From the NCBI GenBank assembly GCA_003254885.1, contig QANT01001888.1:1-44630 (forward strand): a stretch of 44,630 bases of DNA. Reading direction: 5' to 3'. Positions within the stretch are counted from its first letter, which is position 1, and every line of letters starts with the position of its first letter. This stretch comes from Purshia tridentata. Lineage: Eukaryota > Streptophyta > Magnoliopsida > Rosales > Rosaceae. Position numbers and translations under genes: made by a program. Below the pieces are notes generated by a model, which searched no databases, was not told the origin of the DNA, and saw nothing but the letters and a program-made list of their open reading frames with translations. This document shows, in pieces, positions 34,237-44,630 of the stretch.

Positions 34237-37200
34237 TTAATGCCATCGTTTGGAAGACTTTGCTGATGAGGTGCTGCCAGCAGTGGCTCTCTTAGGACCT
34301 GACAATAAATACACAGCAAACCAAGAATGAGTAAAGATTAAAAGGGGCAGCGTCGAGAGCAGGAAAAGAAGGGGGGAGGGATTAGGGGTTCATAGAATTA
34401 ATGTGGCAGCTGTAAAAGGAATTGAATCATTGCTAGTCAAAGCTTGAGTACAATAAAACTGTTAAATGTAGACAGAAGGAGTCATATACATCATACTGTT
34501 CATACATACTTGATGGAACCTTTGGGGAACTTTTAATCAATGATGACCGAGTAGCTTTTGGTTCCACAGACTTATGTGCTGGCTTTGGAAGCTTAGATGG
34601 TGCAAACCTTGAAACCAGATAAACAAAAACAACCGAAGCATTAGATTCATAGTAATGAAGTAGTAATCACTAGAAAATTCCAATAAATCCAACATTCCAA
34701 ATGAATCACACCCTCAATTCCAATTAAATTTTTGAAACTTTGACCAAATAACAAATATACCAAAAATGGTGCACCAGAAAAACTGAGAGTTCAAGAAGGA
34801 AAAAAATAGCAACCTTTTAAATAACAAACCAGCAGTCAGATCATTTCATAGATGTCAAATATTAATTATTGACCAAAAAAGCCAGCAATTAATTATTGAT
34901 CTCACTAACAAAGGTACCCTACATTACATGTGGGGATGAGGAAAATGAGAAACTCACTTTACTGTGTGGTGGGATGGTGTCTTCTCGCCTTGACCATTCT
35001 CAGCATGTGTTCTCTTGGCTTCTTTATTTCCAGCCTTTGTGCTTTCTGTTGGCTTCGTAACTTCAGGAAAAAGAGTAAACTCCACAACACTGGACATTGA
35101 AGCATCGGTTTCTGTTCCCATTGATAGACCACCATCAGATATGTCGCTTAATCTCTCCCCAGAATCTTCTTCACCAAAGCCCAAGAGCTCAAAGTCTTCA
35201 TTAAAATTTTGACTTGAATCACCTCCGTGCTTTAACTGAGGCAAATCTTCCTTATGATGTCTAAAGTCATCCATTGACTGCTGAGAACTGGCTTCAGAAT
35301 GCTTTGCTTCACCTCCATGCTTTGACTGAGGCGAATGTTCCTTATGATGTCTAAAGTCATCCATTGACTGCTGAGAACTAGCTTCCAAATGCTTTGCCTC
35401 ATCTCCATGCTTTGACCGAGGAGAATGTTCCTTATAATGTCTAAAGTCATCTATAGAATGCTGAGAACTCGCTCTAGAATGCTTTGCCTCACCTCCATGT
35501 GAATGTTCCTTATGATGTCTAAAGTCATCTACTGACTGCTGAGAACTCGCTTCAGAATGCTTGTCACTATGCTCAAAGGAACTGTCCATATCAGGAGCCA
35601 CTTTCTCAGTTCCTGAACCTTTTCCACCTGATATTGTCTGGCTCTGTTGAGGAGACGTTGCAATCGAATGTCTTCGGGGAGAGGAAGAGGCATATCTTAG
35701 TGAGCTCATGCCACGGTGTACCGCATTACCATTGGCCTTTAGCAACTCAATCTCCTCATTTTTCTTAGCAATTGTGTCCTTGAAGGACGCCACCTGCAAG
35801 ATTTAATAGATAATTACACAAATGAATAAAACAATTTCCTCTCTAACTTCCAAGGGATGCAACATCTGTCAGCTTTGTACCATTGCTACCAAGCAAAATT
35901 TCAGTAATAACACACCTAGTAGTTGAAAACCCATTCTTTTCACAGTAAACAAAGAAAAAGCATCAACTGAACCTATTCAATTTTCTAGTGTCAACTTCTT
36001 TTACAAGTTTGTAACTACTTTAATAAGGAATGACAGTTCATCATAACTTAATTCAAAAGGCAGAAACAAACTATATTCAGGTCAACATGTTAACAAAAAA
36101 TATATCCATACCTGTTCCATAAGTTCTCTTACATATCTTCCCTCTTTGTTGCTCCGTGCAGCACCTAATTCGACACCAGAAACCCTCTCTGCAAACTTCA
36201 GTGTACTTATAGTTTCAGAGAATGATTGAACATCCGGATTGAGCTGTACAAACATAAGCGTTTTTGCATGACCACCTACAATTAGAGAACCAAAGCCATA
36301 AATAAACCCATATATAAATAAACAATTCATCACTTGAAGATGAAGAGATGCATAGTCGAAGTTGCATGCTATAACAATAACCTTGTTATCAAAGAGTTAA
36401 TTTGACACGTACCTAAGGAACTCTGAAGCACTTGAGTTAATTTGCTATTTCTATATGGCACATGTGAAGACTTTTGTGCAAGAGCAAAAATTACATCTCC
36501 AAGAGCTGACAATGATTTGTTTATATGCTGTGCCTCCCTAAGCCTATCTCCAGTAGCTTCAGATCGATCCACTCGTTCACTGCCAGCAAGATCCACTAGA
36601 TGTAGACTACCACGCATGGCAGTGTCAGTCTTCAAGTCCACACCACGAACATGAACAGTCAGAACACTGCACCATTTGATTGATTGAAAACCATCCCTTA
36701 GGGAACAAAACAACTAATATAGAATGTCGATGAACAAACTTTGTACTGAGAATACAACCTATGAGATCTGCTACTTCTTTCATTTAGGGCTGTGGCACCG
36801 ACTGCCCTGTTCATCAACCCAATGTTCATCAACTCTAGGACATCTGCAGTTGAGTTAACAGGATGCATGCTTGCATCAGGGACAGCTAACCCATTCGGTT
36901 GGGTAGTATTCCAAATCCCAAGTGTGTGCAAGTTAGAGGAAACAAAATAATTTTTGATACCAAAATGAGAAAGAAAGGAACAATATCATCAACAAAAAGG
37001 CATGCAAGACAACTAAGTACCAAACTATTAGTCAATACAAGCAGTAGACTTGAGTCTCAACCATAAGTGAATCTTAAGATGTAATAAAAATCAACGGAAC
37101 AAAGGATATCTTTTTTGAGGACCCTCACTTGAGAGTAGATCACGAACTTGTTCATTGTATATCTCAACCATTTGAACACCAACTTCATATGATATAGAGC

Positions 37201-38943
37201 TTTCCCTGCTCTGAGATATTTGGAAAAGATCATTTAATGCTCGATAGTTGACACCCCAGTCCTCTGTTGATGATATGCTAGGCCCACTCTAGAAGAAACA
37301 CCAAAAATATGCTAAGACATGAGGAAGAATAATGTACATGGTGGATTGCAAAAATGTGAACACATTCATACCATTGTAAAAGTCTTTCCCGAACCAGTTT
37401 GACCATAAGCAAATATACAAACATTGTATCCGTCGAGAACAGAACGAATCAATGGTTGGGTGTCTAAAAATACATCCTCTGTTGACATATATCAATATAA
37501 GCATAGCAATTTGAACAAAAAAAAAATCCAACATCATTCATTAGACAATATTAGATAATAAATACCTTGTGAAGCTGCAGGACCAAATACTTTGTTAAAT
37601 TTAAACAGCTTCCGGCTATCTTTTCCTTGTTTAGAGGGATTTGCTATAACTAATTCACCATTTTCACCAACATATTCTATGGTGGTTTGCTTATGGCTTT
37701 GCCCCGGAAGAAATGGTCTTATTCGACAGTACACTCTAATATTACCTTGACAAAAAAAAGAGCATCATAATCAACTAAGTTGAACTAACAAGCATTAAAT
37801 TCAAAATATGATTGCACAGTTATATTTGACAATGTACCTTTCAAATCCTGAACCTCATTATACAACTTTCGATTTTCAGCAAGAACCACATGGTACTTTT
37901 CAGCAGCATTTACTAGTCCTTTAAGCTTCAAACCTATTGGAGATAAAAAGGCATAGATTGTGAACAGATGCCCAACCCAAGATAACATAAGTAACATCAA
38001 ACTAAGCTATTAACCATCAGTCTTACCCAAGCAATTAAATTCTTCAGAGTAACTTCTTTTTGTCCTCAATATTTCACATCTTGTGGACTCTAAAGCAGCA
38101 TTTAATTCCTATACAGCATCAAAATGTCATGCTATAGAATCAACACCAAAAAACTATAAGATTAATATAAAGAGAGAACTAATTCAAACCTTCAAAGCTC
38201 CAACTTGGTAATTTACAAAACTTTGGTAAGTGCGTTCTTTCCTTTTCCATCTCCCAGATTCAGATTCCAAAGATGACTCTAGTTCTTTCTCATTCTTCTT
38301 TGAATCAGTTAGTATGCACTCGAGTTCTTTTAACTTCCTTTCCAATTCAAGTTTAGCTTCTTTTGCATTTTCCTCTAGCTGCAGACAATAACTTTCATGT
38401 GTACTTTTGGCCATTTTCAGTTCTTGTTTGAGTGTGGAGATCTCAGAATCATTACGATCCTTCTCTTCCTTTAATCTCGCTGCATCCTGCTCCTCAAGTT
38501 TTTTCTTTTCCTCTAAATCAAGCTTCTCAACCTGCAAGAAACCAATAAATGTACAAAAGCAATAATATAGAAGCACAACAAATATAACTAGCAGAAATCA
38601 GAAATTGCACCTGCATATTCTGAAGCTGTTTCAGGACAACCTAAAGGGAGATGGGAAGTCGGAACAGCAATTAAAAATCAATCAGATTAATATTCAAAAT
38701 TTATATTTACATTTATGACAAAAATAATAACCAAAAATATTAGTATACCTGAATTTCTTCAGTTGTCCCTGATGTGAGGGTTTCAAGTACTTTTATTTTA
38801 ATTTTATACTTCTCCTCACGGGCATTATATACATTGCTTTGCTACAAGAATCCAATAATGAAAGCAATTAATACTAATAAGTCAAATAAGAAAATGATAT
38901 CCTCTGAGCAAAAAAAAAAAAAAGCTTGAAGAGTTTACAATTN

Positions 38944-38976
<33 letters not shown>

Positions 38977-41430
38977 TGAAGAGTTTACAATTCTTGAGTT
39001 CACTGCTTGATTTGTGAATCGTTGCTCAATTACTTGCATGACTTTTCTCAGAAGATATGCCACACGCTGAGTAAATTTATTTTAAAAAAAGTTAGAGATA
39101 CAAAATAAAATGTACAGCAGAGAACAAGGAATTAAATTATAAATGTGCATGGATTCATGAATGCTTTAACAGTATGGCATCCATGTATCCTCTTACTGCC
39201 ATACATGAGGTACATTCCCATTATTTTTCTCAATGCTGTCGTCCAGAATCCTATTCCCAACACTGAAAAGTGATCGAGTAGATGCATTCTGCAACAATGA
39301 ATTGCAGCAATAAACTTGGGTTTGACTAAGATAAAGCAAGAATCTACGATATATCAACATACCCCGAACAGAATGTATAGCAAGAAACAAAAAAGGTCAA
39401 GAGTTTACATCTAAACTGGTTGATTTGATCGATTCCAAAGCCTTAGCATCAGAGAGATCAACATTAGTCCCCTGCTTCAATTGCTGTCCAAGATGATGTA
39501 GTAAAGCAGCTGATGGATCTAAAAACAAGGAGGAAAGGAAAACAAATGTATTAACAATATCCACAGCTTATATGCTAGCAAAACATGATAAATTTAGAAG
39601 TTCAAACAAAAATTGGGTCCCGCATTCACTCATTTCCAGTGCTCTATTCTTATACTCAAAATAATAGATTAATCCAATTAGTGCAGTGGACATGTTCAAT
39701 GGAACCAAGTACTCCAATCCACCCACCATCCTTTCACTCCCAACATACAGTCTAGCTTTTTAAAGAACCCGAACTCAAGTATCCACAAAAATATTCCCAA
39801 AGAAAAAGGGCTCGCACCTCTCTGGCTATTCAATAGCTTTTTCAAAGCCTACCCCTGTAACTCCTAGATTCCTCCAACTGGGCAATTATGCTTCATTGCA
39901 CACTGTATACATGATCTCATATATGCAGGATATAAATTTGCATAAAAATCTACGAATATGCAGGATATAATTTTGCATAACAAAATTATATCCCTATGAA
40001 AATGAACAGAATAATCATAGATATATTCCTATTGTAGTCAGGGTTTTCGAATAAATGTTATTCACTTCAAAGAAGTAACATGCTCATCTTGATAAGTTTC
40101 TTAAGTAACGCAAAGAATAAGTTGCCTAAATCTCTAACAAGCTCAATCCTAAAACCAAGTTGAGTTCAACTGATTGCTTCTTGAATTGACTCATGTACAC
40201 CAGTTGTTAGATGGTCACAAAAACACTTGAAAATACCAATGCATTGTAAAATTAGATATTCAAATAAGATGTCTAAGATTGTCACTATATGTAGGTTATA
40301 CAAGTTTATGATCTCTACCTGTCCCTTGAGATGTTGAATCACTTGAATTTTCTCTTGTCTCTTCTACCTCCAACAAATCCAATCCTGTCCTTGTTTGATT
40401 TTTAGTGTTCTCTCCCCAAAACCCAAAGTCAAAAGAAGCTTTAAGTGCACTAAGGCATCGCAAAACTGGAACCATAGACCCCTGCAAATGATCTCAGACC
40501 ATCACTTGATATGAGAGAATTTAAAGGTAGAAAAAATAGTAAAGAACCAAAGGTTGATCTTTCCACACCAAACAATGATACAGGTCAATCCAGCCAGTAT
40601 GCTTCTGCATAAACTTATGACTTAAAACTGGGCTGGTCACAAAGACCAGTATAATATGGTTTTATAATGAACCCAAACATTACCAAAGGACCTCTCTCAT
40701 TTGGTAAATACACCCCAGGTATCACCCAGAACACTGCTAACAACACAACTAAGGCCAAGTTTGCCACAGGATGCTAAGTTTCATTTTATCGGATGTTGCC
40801 AAAGGGACCAGGATACTCAGTTTCAATGTGCCCGGGTTATACTAGCTTCTACTAATCAGACAAAAACAACCCATGACTGGTGTGCCTAACTAAAAATTTA
40901 AAAACCAAATTAGTCAAAGAAATTAACTACCTGCTCCAGGTCTAACAGTTCAAAGTGGGGGAATCCTAATTCATCCACAGCTGCCAGAAACCTTTTGACA
41001 TTTGCGAAACCAGGTTCCGAACTCCCTCCCTAAAGTAGGGGAAAAAAACAGTCAGATCAAGAACACGAGATATAACCATGTCCTATACCAATACAATTTA
41101 AAAGAATGAGTAGAAACCAATCTTAACAATCATAAAGCATAAAACATTATAGAATGAGATGTTTTAGGCAAACAAAACAGAACAGCAGCCCTACCATTAC
41201 AACTGAACCAGGACACAGCTTATTTAAAATTCTGCATAATACAGTGCCATCAATTAAGCAAGCTCTGAGTTCCTCCTCGGAAGCATCCAACGGCAATCTT
41301 AAATAAGGAACGATAAAATTTAACCACTCCACCAGAGATAATATCTGGTTACCTAAACAAAACCAGAGTTCAAAGGTAAATCATGGAGAAGCAGGACCTC
41401 AAAATGGTACTAATTACGTGAAAATAACTC

Positions 41431-41465
<35 letters not shown>

Positions 41466-41615
41466 ACCTTCAATTGTGCTGTCAAGTTCAGCATCTTGAC
41501 TACAAGTCCCATTTAAAGTTTCAAATCCCCCTTTTTCATCTTTGTGTGACCCTAACGCACCATTTGCACCTTTGTGTGACTCTGACTGGATGTTCATGAT
41601 AAAATCTCTGGGCAT
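34237..41615 (-). CDS. Kinesin-14 with N-terminal calponin-homology domain
   Basis: Twenty-one coding exons give 1175 aa: 41615-41468, 41352-41195, 41029-40931, 40481-40319, 39518-39409, 39288-39205, 39066-38989, 38841-38749, 38640-38611, 38531-38190, 38108-38027, 37933-37838, 37745-37566, 37478-37372, 37288-37110, 36923-36759, 36666-36413, 36275-36112, 35793-34958, 34607-34510, 34298-34237. All introns are GT-AG except that at 36924-37109 (AT-AC). A CH domain, which binds actin in related proteins, spans about 50-165. A coiled coil spans about 322-490. The KIN-14 neck ([15 protein letters not shown]...NEVQDLKG) precedes the motor, 496 to about 825, so minus-end-directed movement on microtubules is expected. 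ATPase motifs are intact: P-loop GQTGSGKT (580-587), switch I NERSSRSH (697-704), switch II DLAGSE (730-735). The tail has a four-copy repeat and ends [10 protein letters not shown]. Member numbering within KIN-14 is unsettled. Confidence 0.9.
35215..35575 (-). repeat. 90-bp coding minisatellite in the kinesin tail
   Basis: Four in-frame copies of a unit of about 30 residues, [20 protein letters not shown] plus SPxSKHGGEA, occupy residues 922-1035. The plus-strand landmark CTAAAGTCAT recurs at 35261, 35351, 35441 and 35519: periods of 90, 90 and 78 bp, the last being a copy 12 bp shorter. The unit is hydrophilic, rich in His, Lys, Ser and Asp, and lies C-terminal to the motor. Confidence 0.93.
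36924..37109 (-). other. U12-type AT-AC intron in the kinesin motor domain
   Basis: On the minus strand the intron opens AAAAAG|ATATCCTTT, the exact minor-spliceosome AT-AC donor. It closes CCTCTAACTTGCACAC|ACTTGGG, with a TAAC branch core about 9 bases before the AC. No AG is available near the downstream exon. Splicing at these sites restores codon AGA and the motor sequence [16 protein letters not shown]; the intron is 186 bp. The branch site matches the U12 consensus TTCCTTAAC only partly. Confidence 0.85.
38924..38992. repeat. Duplication around a single N in kinesin intron 7
   Basis: GCTTGAAGAGTTTACAATT occurs at 38924-38942 and 38974-38992, separated by an N at 38943 and a run of about 30 A. 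The second copy contains the donor of the kinesin exon 39066-38989. As at 1213, an identical string on each side of one N suggests two contig ends that were abutted instead of merged. Confidence 0.75.
41433..41461. repeat. (GA)n microsatellite in kinesin intron 1
   Basis: An uninterrupted GA run of about 29 bases (CT on the coding strand) sits just inside the first coding intron, a few bases from its donor at 41468. It may serve as extra pyrimidine-rich intron sequence; a length effect on splicing is possible but untested. Confidence 0.9.
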
Positions 41616-42212
41616 TTCCTGTTCTTGTTATCAATTGTGGACACAGAGCTACAAGGAAACAATAATACAATGCACATACACCAAAAGTAATATATATTAG
41701 TCTACATAACTGGTAAGAGCACAAACTTAAGAGTGCAAACAAAACCCGATAAGGAAACTGCCCTGAAGAAACAATCAATGCAAGGTTGCGCATGTGTGCC
41801 ACATGCATATATCATAAATCATCAAAAGCACCATGCCTCAATTGAAAGGTAAATAGTTCATAACTTCATGCCATGACAATGCATTGGCATTCCAACCAAG
41901 TAATCAAATCATTAAGAAAAATAAAAATTTGCATAAAGCCCCATTCAGCCATTAATTAATTTCCACCATGTGCAGAAAATACAGTAAGCATTCATATATT
42001 CTTGTCCCTTGCAGTTTATGAAAAAAGTTCAGCATTTCAGCTATATCTTATTGAAAATTGCTTCAACTAAGCCTCGAAGTGTTTTCCTTGTTGCTTCCTG
42101 AGGTATAGAATAAAAAATCCAACAAAACAGAAAGGCAAAGCTGTGAACTACATTGATCCTCTTCTCCACATACACTTTATCTAATGAGGAACTCACACTC
42201 AACTGGACGCAG

Positions 42213-42269
<57 letters not shown>

Positions 42270-42900
42270 TATAATAGATAAATAAATGTATACATCTGCT
42301 CATATGAGCTGAACTTGTTCTTTTCGTACAAATTAAATAATTACTAATGAGTTATTAATATCTTTGTTTTTTCTTTTTACCTTATCCTAGCCTCAAATTT
42401 CTCAGCCACCAAACAGACTCTATCATCGTCCCAACAAAACTCAAACACCATAGAAAAACGAAAACAAAATCCCAACATGCTTTCAGCTCAAATGCAACCT
42501 TTCAGATTAGACAATTTTAAGCTGCATTGTCGACTACCTCGCACAATTCACAAAAGCCGAAAAACAGAAATGCAAATTCGAAACCAGATCGGCAAACAAA
42601 AACCCTAACTTTCAGCAAATGCACGAGGCTGTACAAACGCAATGCAGCCAATAATTTACGTACCTGGTGAGGTATAGGTCTCGCGCTTTTAAACAACAAG
42701 ATAACAGAGAGAGAGCTTCGGGGTCTCGGAGGAATCCAATTCCTCCGAAAGATTGTGAATGCCAGAGAGGAGAAAAAATGCTAGAATTCTCAGAGACCGA
42801 TCTGTTTGGCAACCGAGAAAATAAAAATAAAAAATAAAAAATAAATTTTCTTTTTTTGTTTTTTGAGTTCGTTTTCTAGGCAATTTTTAAGGTGTCCGAA
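41616..42900 (-). promoter_or_regulatory. 5' UTR and leader intron of the kinesin gene
   Basis: The ATG at 41615 lies three bases after an acceptor AAGAACAG|GAA (exon from 41618). An upstream leader exon ends TCACCAG|GTACG at 42664, giving a leader intron of about 1.05 kb. The leader exon probably begins near 42900. An additional small exon near 42050-42120 cannot be excluded, but I see no conserved coding there. Confidence 0.5.
42213..42269. repeat. Compound (CA)n(TA)n microsatellite
   Basis: A CA run, interrupted once by AAA, passes into a TA run within the kinesin leader intron. Confidence 0.9.
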
Positions 42901-43660
42901 TAGAGAGAGAGATGAAGGAAGCGTTGGAAAATAATAATAGGGAGTGAGAGAAATGATGTGTGTTAGTTGGGATTTGGATTTTGCTTTTTAATTTATGTTT
43001 TCAAAGTAGGGGCTTGTATTTTTAGTTAATTTCAGTTTGGTCCCTCCTCTACTTTTGGAGTTGGTGTTCCCGCCTTGATATTTTGTCTTTGTTGTTTATT
43101 TTTTTTGGATTTTGAATCGAATTTTGGTATGACCAAAAAAACCAAATTTATGACCCAGGTCAACTAAGAAATAATTAATAATGAAAAAATTCAATTAACA
43201 ATTAAAATTTAAAATTAAAGATTTGAAGGTACTTGAGCTCACGGGCCGGCCAGCGCGTGGACGAGCACGTGCCACCCTCACCACTAGGCACTAGTATAGC
43301 ACATTACCACAAGACGACAACAAAACATTCTCACCTTTCCGGCTTTTCTTTCTGTTTTTGTTTTGGCAACTCTATTACAATTTACAACACGCTTTGCAAG
43401 TTAAGAGTAATTGAGTTGGATAAATCATAATTTAACGCATGTTTATTAATAATAAAATAAGTGTTTTTTTGGATAAAAGAATATAATAGGGTACTTTGCT
43501 TTAAATTCTAAAATGAGAAAGAATTTATCTCACAATTCACTTGGTTCAATACTTAATTATGATGACAAAATTTACCGAGCGTTTGATAATTATTATCAAG
43601 TATTTAGCATCTGTAATCTAAACACGTATATCTGTATCTTAAAAATTGTATATATAAGCA
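42901..43660. other. Kinesin upstream region
   Basis: This is AT-rich upstream sequence. A short GC-richer patch at about 43238-43275 contains CACGTG (43266-43271), a G-box core. No upstream gene is seen. Confidence 0.45.
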
Positions 43661-43661
43661 C

Positions 43662-44394
43662 TAAGGGCCAGTTTGGGATTGCTGTGTGGTGAGAAAAAGT
43701 TGCTGTAGCTGTGTGGTGAAAAAAAGCTGCTGTGATGTAAAACAGTTAAATGTTTGGTAAACTGTGTTTTTAAAAGTGCTGTGAATCTTAAAAGCAGCAG
43801 TATAATGTTTGGTAAATTTTGATGTAAAAGTGCTGTGGCTATGTATAATGACCAAAATAGACATAGTGCTGAAAGTGTATTTTAATTTTTGGTTTGGCAA
43901 AACAAGAATGCTTTCACTTGCTTTTTACTTTTAATTATGATTTTTTTTACTTTTATTTATGGTTTTTTTTACACTTTTATTTATAATTTTTTTCTAAGTT
44001 TTATTTGTGATTTTTTTAGTAAAAATTATTCTCATAACTTACATATATAAAACTCAATTTATATTAATATTTTTTGTCATTGTATTTTGTTCATTAAAAG
44101 GTAATTATGCTATTAAAATTTAAAAATATTACTATAATTTTTTAATGAGAGGGATAAAGAATGTAATTTTTTAAATTGGGTGAAGGCAATTTCGTAAGTT
44201 ATTGCTGCTTTCCCCCACAACAGATTTTGAAAGCATCTCTTTAGCTGCTTTACCCCAACCTTCAAAATCTGCTTTTTCCCACCTCTGTTTTCAAAATAAG
44301 CAGATTTTACTTTATTAACCAAACACAAAAAACTGCTTTGAGGTAGAAATAAGCAACTTATTTTCAAGGTACCTCAATCCCAAACTGGCCCTTA
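43662..44394. mobile_element. MITE with 20-bp perfect terminal inverted repeats
   Basis: The left end TAAGGGCCAGTTTGGGATTG (43662-43681) and the right end CAATCCCAAACTGGCCCTTA (44375-44394) are exact inverse complements. The 733-bp interior is AT-rich, has degenerate subterminal repeats (GCTGTGTGGTGA twice; AAGTGCTGTG) and no transposase frame. The outermost TA could be a TA target duplication with a TIR beginning AGGGCC, or the TAA/TTA triplets could be a diverged TWA site of a PIF/Harbinger-type element; the superfamily is unresolved. The termini are undamaged, so the copy is relatively young. Confidence 0.85.
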
Positions 44395-44479
44395 ATCCGG
44401 CAGCCAACATGGCATTTGATTATCAATTAATTATTAGCCAAATAATATGAGAATTAATTAAGAATATATTAGTTAATTG

Positions 44480-44630
44480 AGTTAATTACAGCAATAGTCC
44501 ATTTATTATTTACTAAGTCTCATTTTGGTCTATAAATTTTTTTAGTATCATATTGGTCTACAAATTGTCTAAAAATTCTATTTTGATCCAAATCGAACAA
44601 TTTACTCCTTAATTTTGTACCAATAAGTTG
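44480..44630. repeat. Possible repetitive element cut by the window end
   Basis: The phrases AGTCCATTTATTATTTA, CATTTTGGTCTATAAAT, CATATTGGTCTACAAAT and ATTTTGATCCAAATCG follow one another. This is a serial (T)TGGTC(T/C)A wording often met in plant dispersed repeats. The element runs off the window, so type and limits are unknown. Confidence 0.3.

Noticed and set aside
35215..35575. CRISPR-like array
   Set aside because: The repeats are coding, continuous, lack unique spacers of constant length, and sit in a plant nuclear exon; it is a minisatellite.
37110..37140. GT-AG alternative for the kinesin AT-AC intron (donor CTCAA|GTGAGG)
   Set aside because: It would remove conserved GPQK residues, and there is no AG near the downstream exon to pair with it in frame.

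Overview
The window is nuclear DNA from a flowering plant. It is AT-rich (long poly-A/T and AT tracts), has large GT-AG introns, CT/GA-rich leaders, small non-autonomous transposons, and seven protein genes whose spliced products all read as plant families. Gene spacing and the style of the repeats fit a compact eudicot genome; a rosaceous tree such as Prunus is my guess, not something the sequence proves.

Layout. About 1-2.2 kb: AT-rich spacer with a one-base assembly gap. 2.28-3.42 kb (-): PYRP2-like HAD phosphatase of plastid riboflavin synthesis. 4.4-8.0 kb: AT-rich spacer with degenerate repeats. 8.18-10.45 kb (+): Rpr2/Rpp21/SNM1-type RNase P/MRP subunit, two coding exons. 11.16-18.02 kb (+): AIPP3/BDT1-like BAH + TFIIS-like chromatin reader, eight exons, with a hAT-like insertion in intron 2. 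18-21 kb: spacer with a duplicated 124-bp unit carrying ABRE and DRE cores. 22.60-25.10 kb (+): DUF3527 protein. 25.84-25.91 kb (-): tRNA-Asp(GTC)-like gene, probably decayed. 26.25-29.74 kb (-): mitochondrial-carrier-family protein with a 370-residue N-terminal extension, eight coding exons. 32.25-33.03 kb (+): small B3-domain protein. 34.24-41.62 kb (-): kinesin-14 with a calponin-homology domain, 21 coding exons, one of which is bounded by a U12-type AT-AC intron. 43.66-44.39 kb: MITE with 20-bp perfect terminal inverted repeats.

The genes are ordinary independent nuclear transcription units; nothing suggests an operon-like or defence cluster. From memory, the Arabidopsis counterparts of PYRP2, AIPP3, the DUF3527 gene and the carrier lie close together on chromosome 4 (At4g114xx-At4g115xx), and those of the RNase P subunit and the CH-kinesin near At5g412xx-At5g413xx. 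The window therefore looks like an ancestral block later split between duplicated Arabidopsis segments. I reconstructed every spliced model by hand from splice sites and frame continuity; each sums to an open frame. I found no convincing undescribed system. The most notable signals are the AT-AC intron, the 90-bp coding minisatellite in the kinesin tail, and the Asp-to-Glu changes in the HAD catalytic motif.
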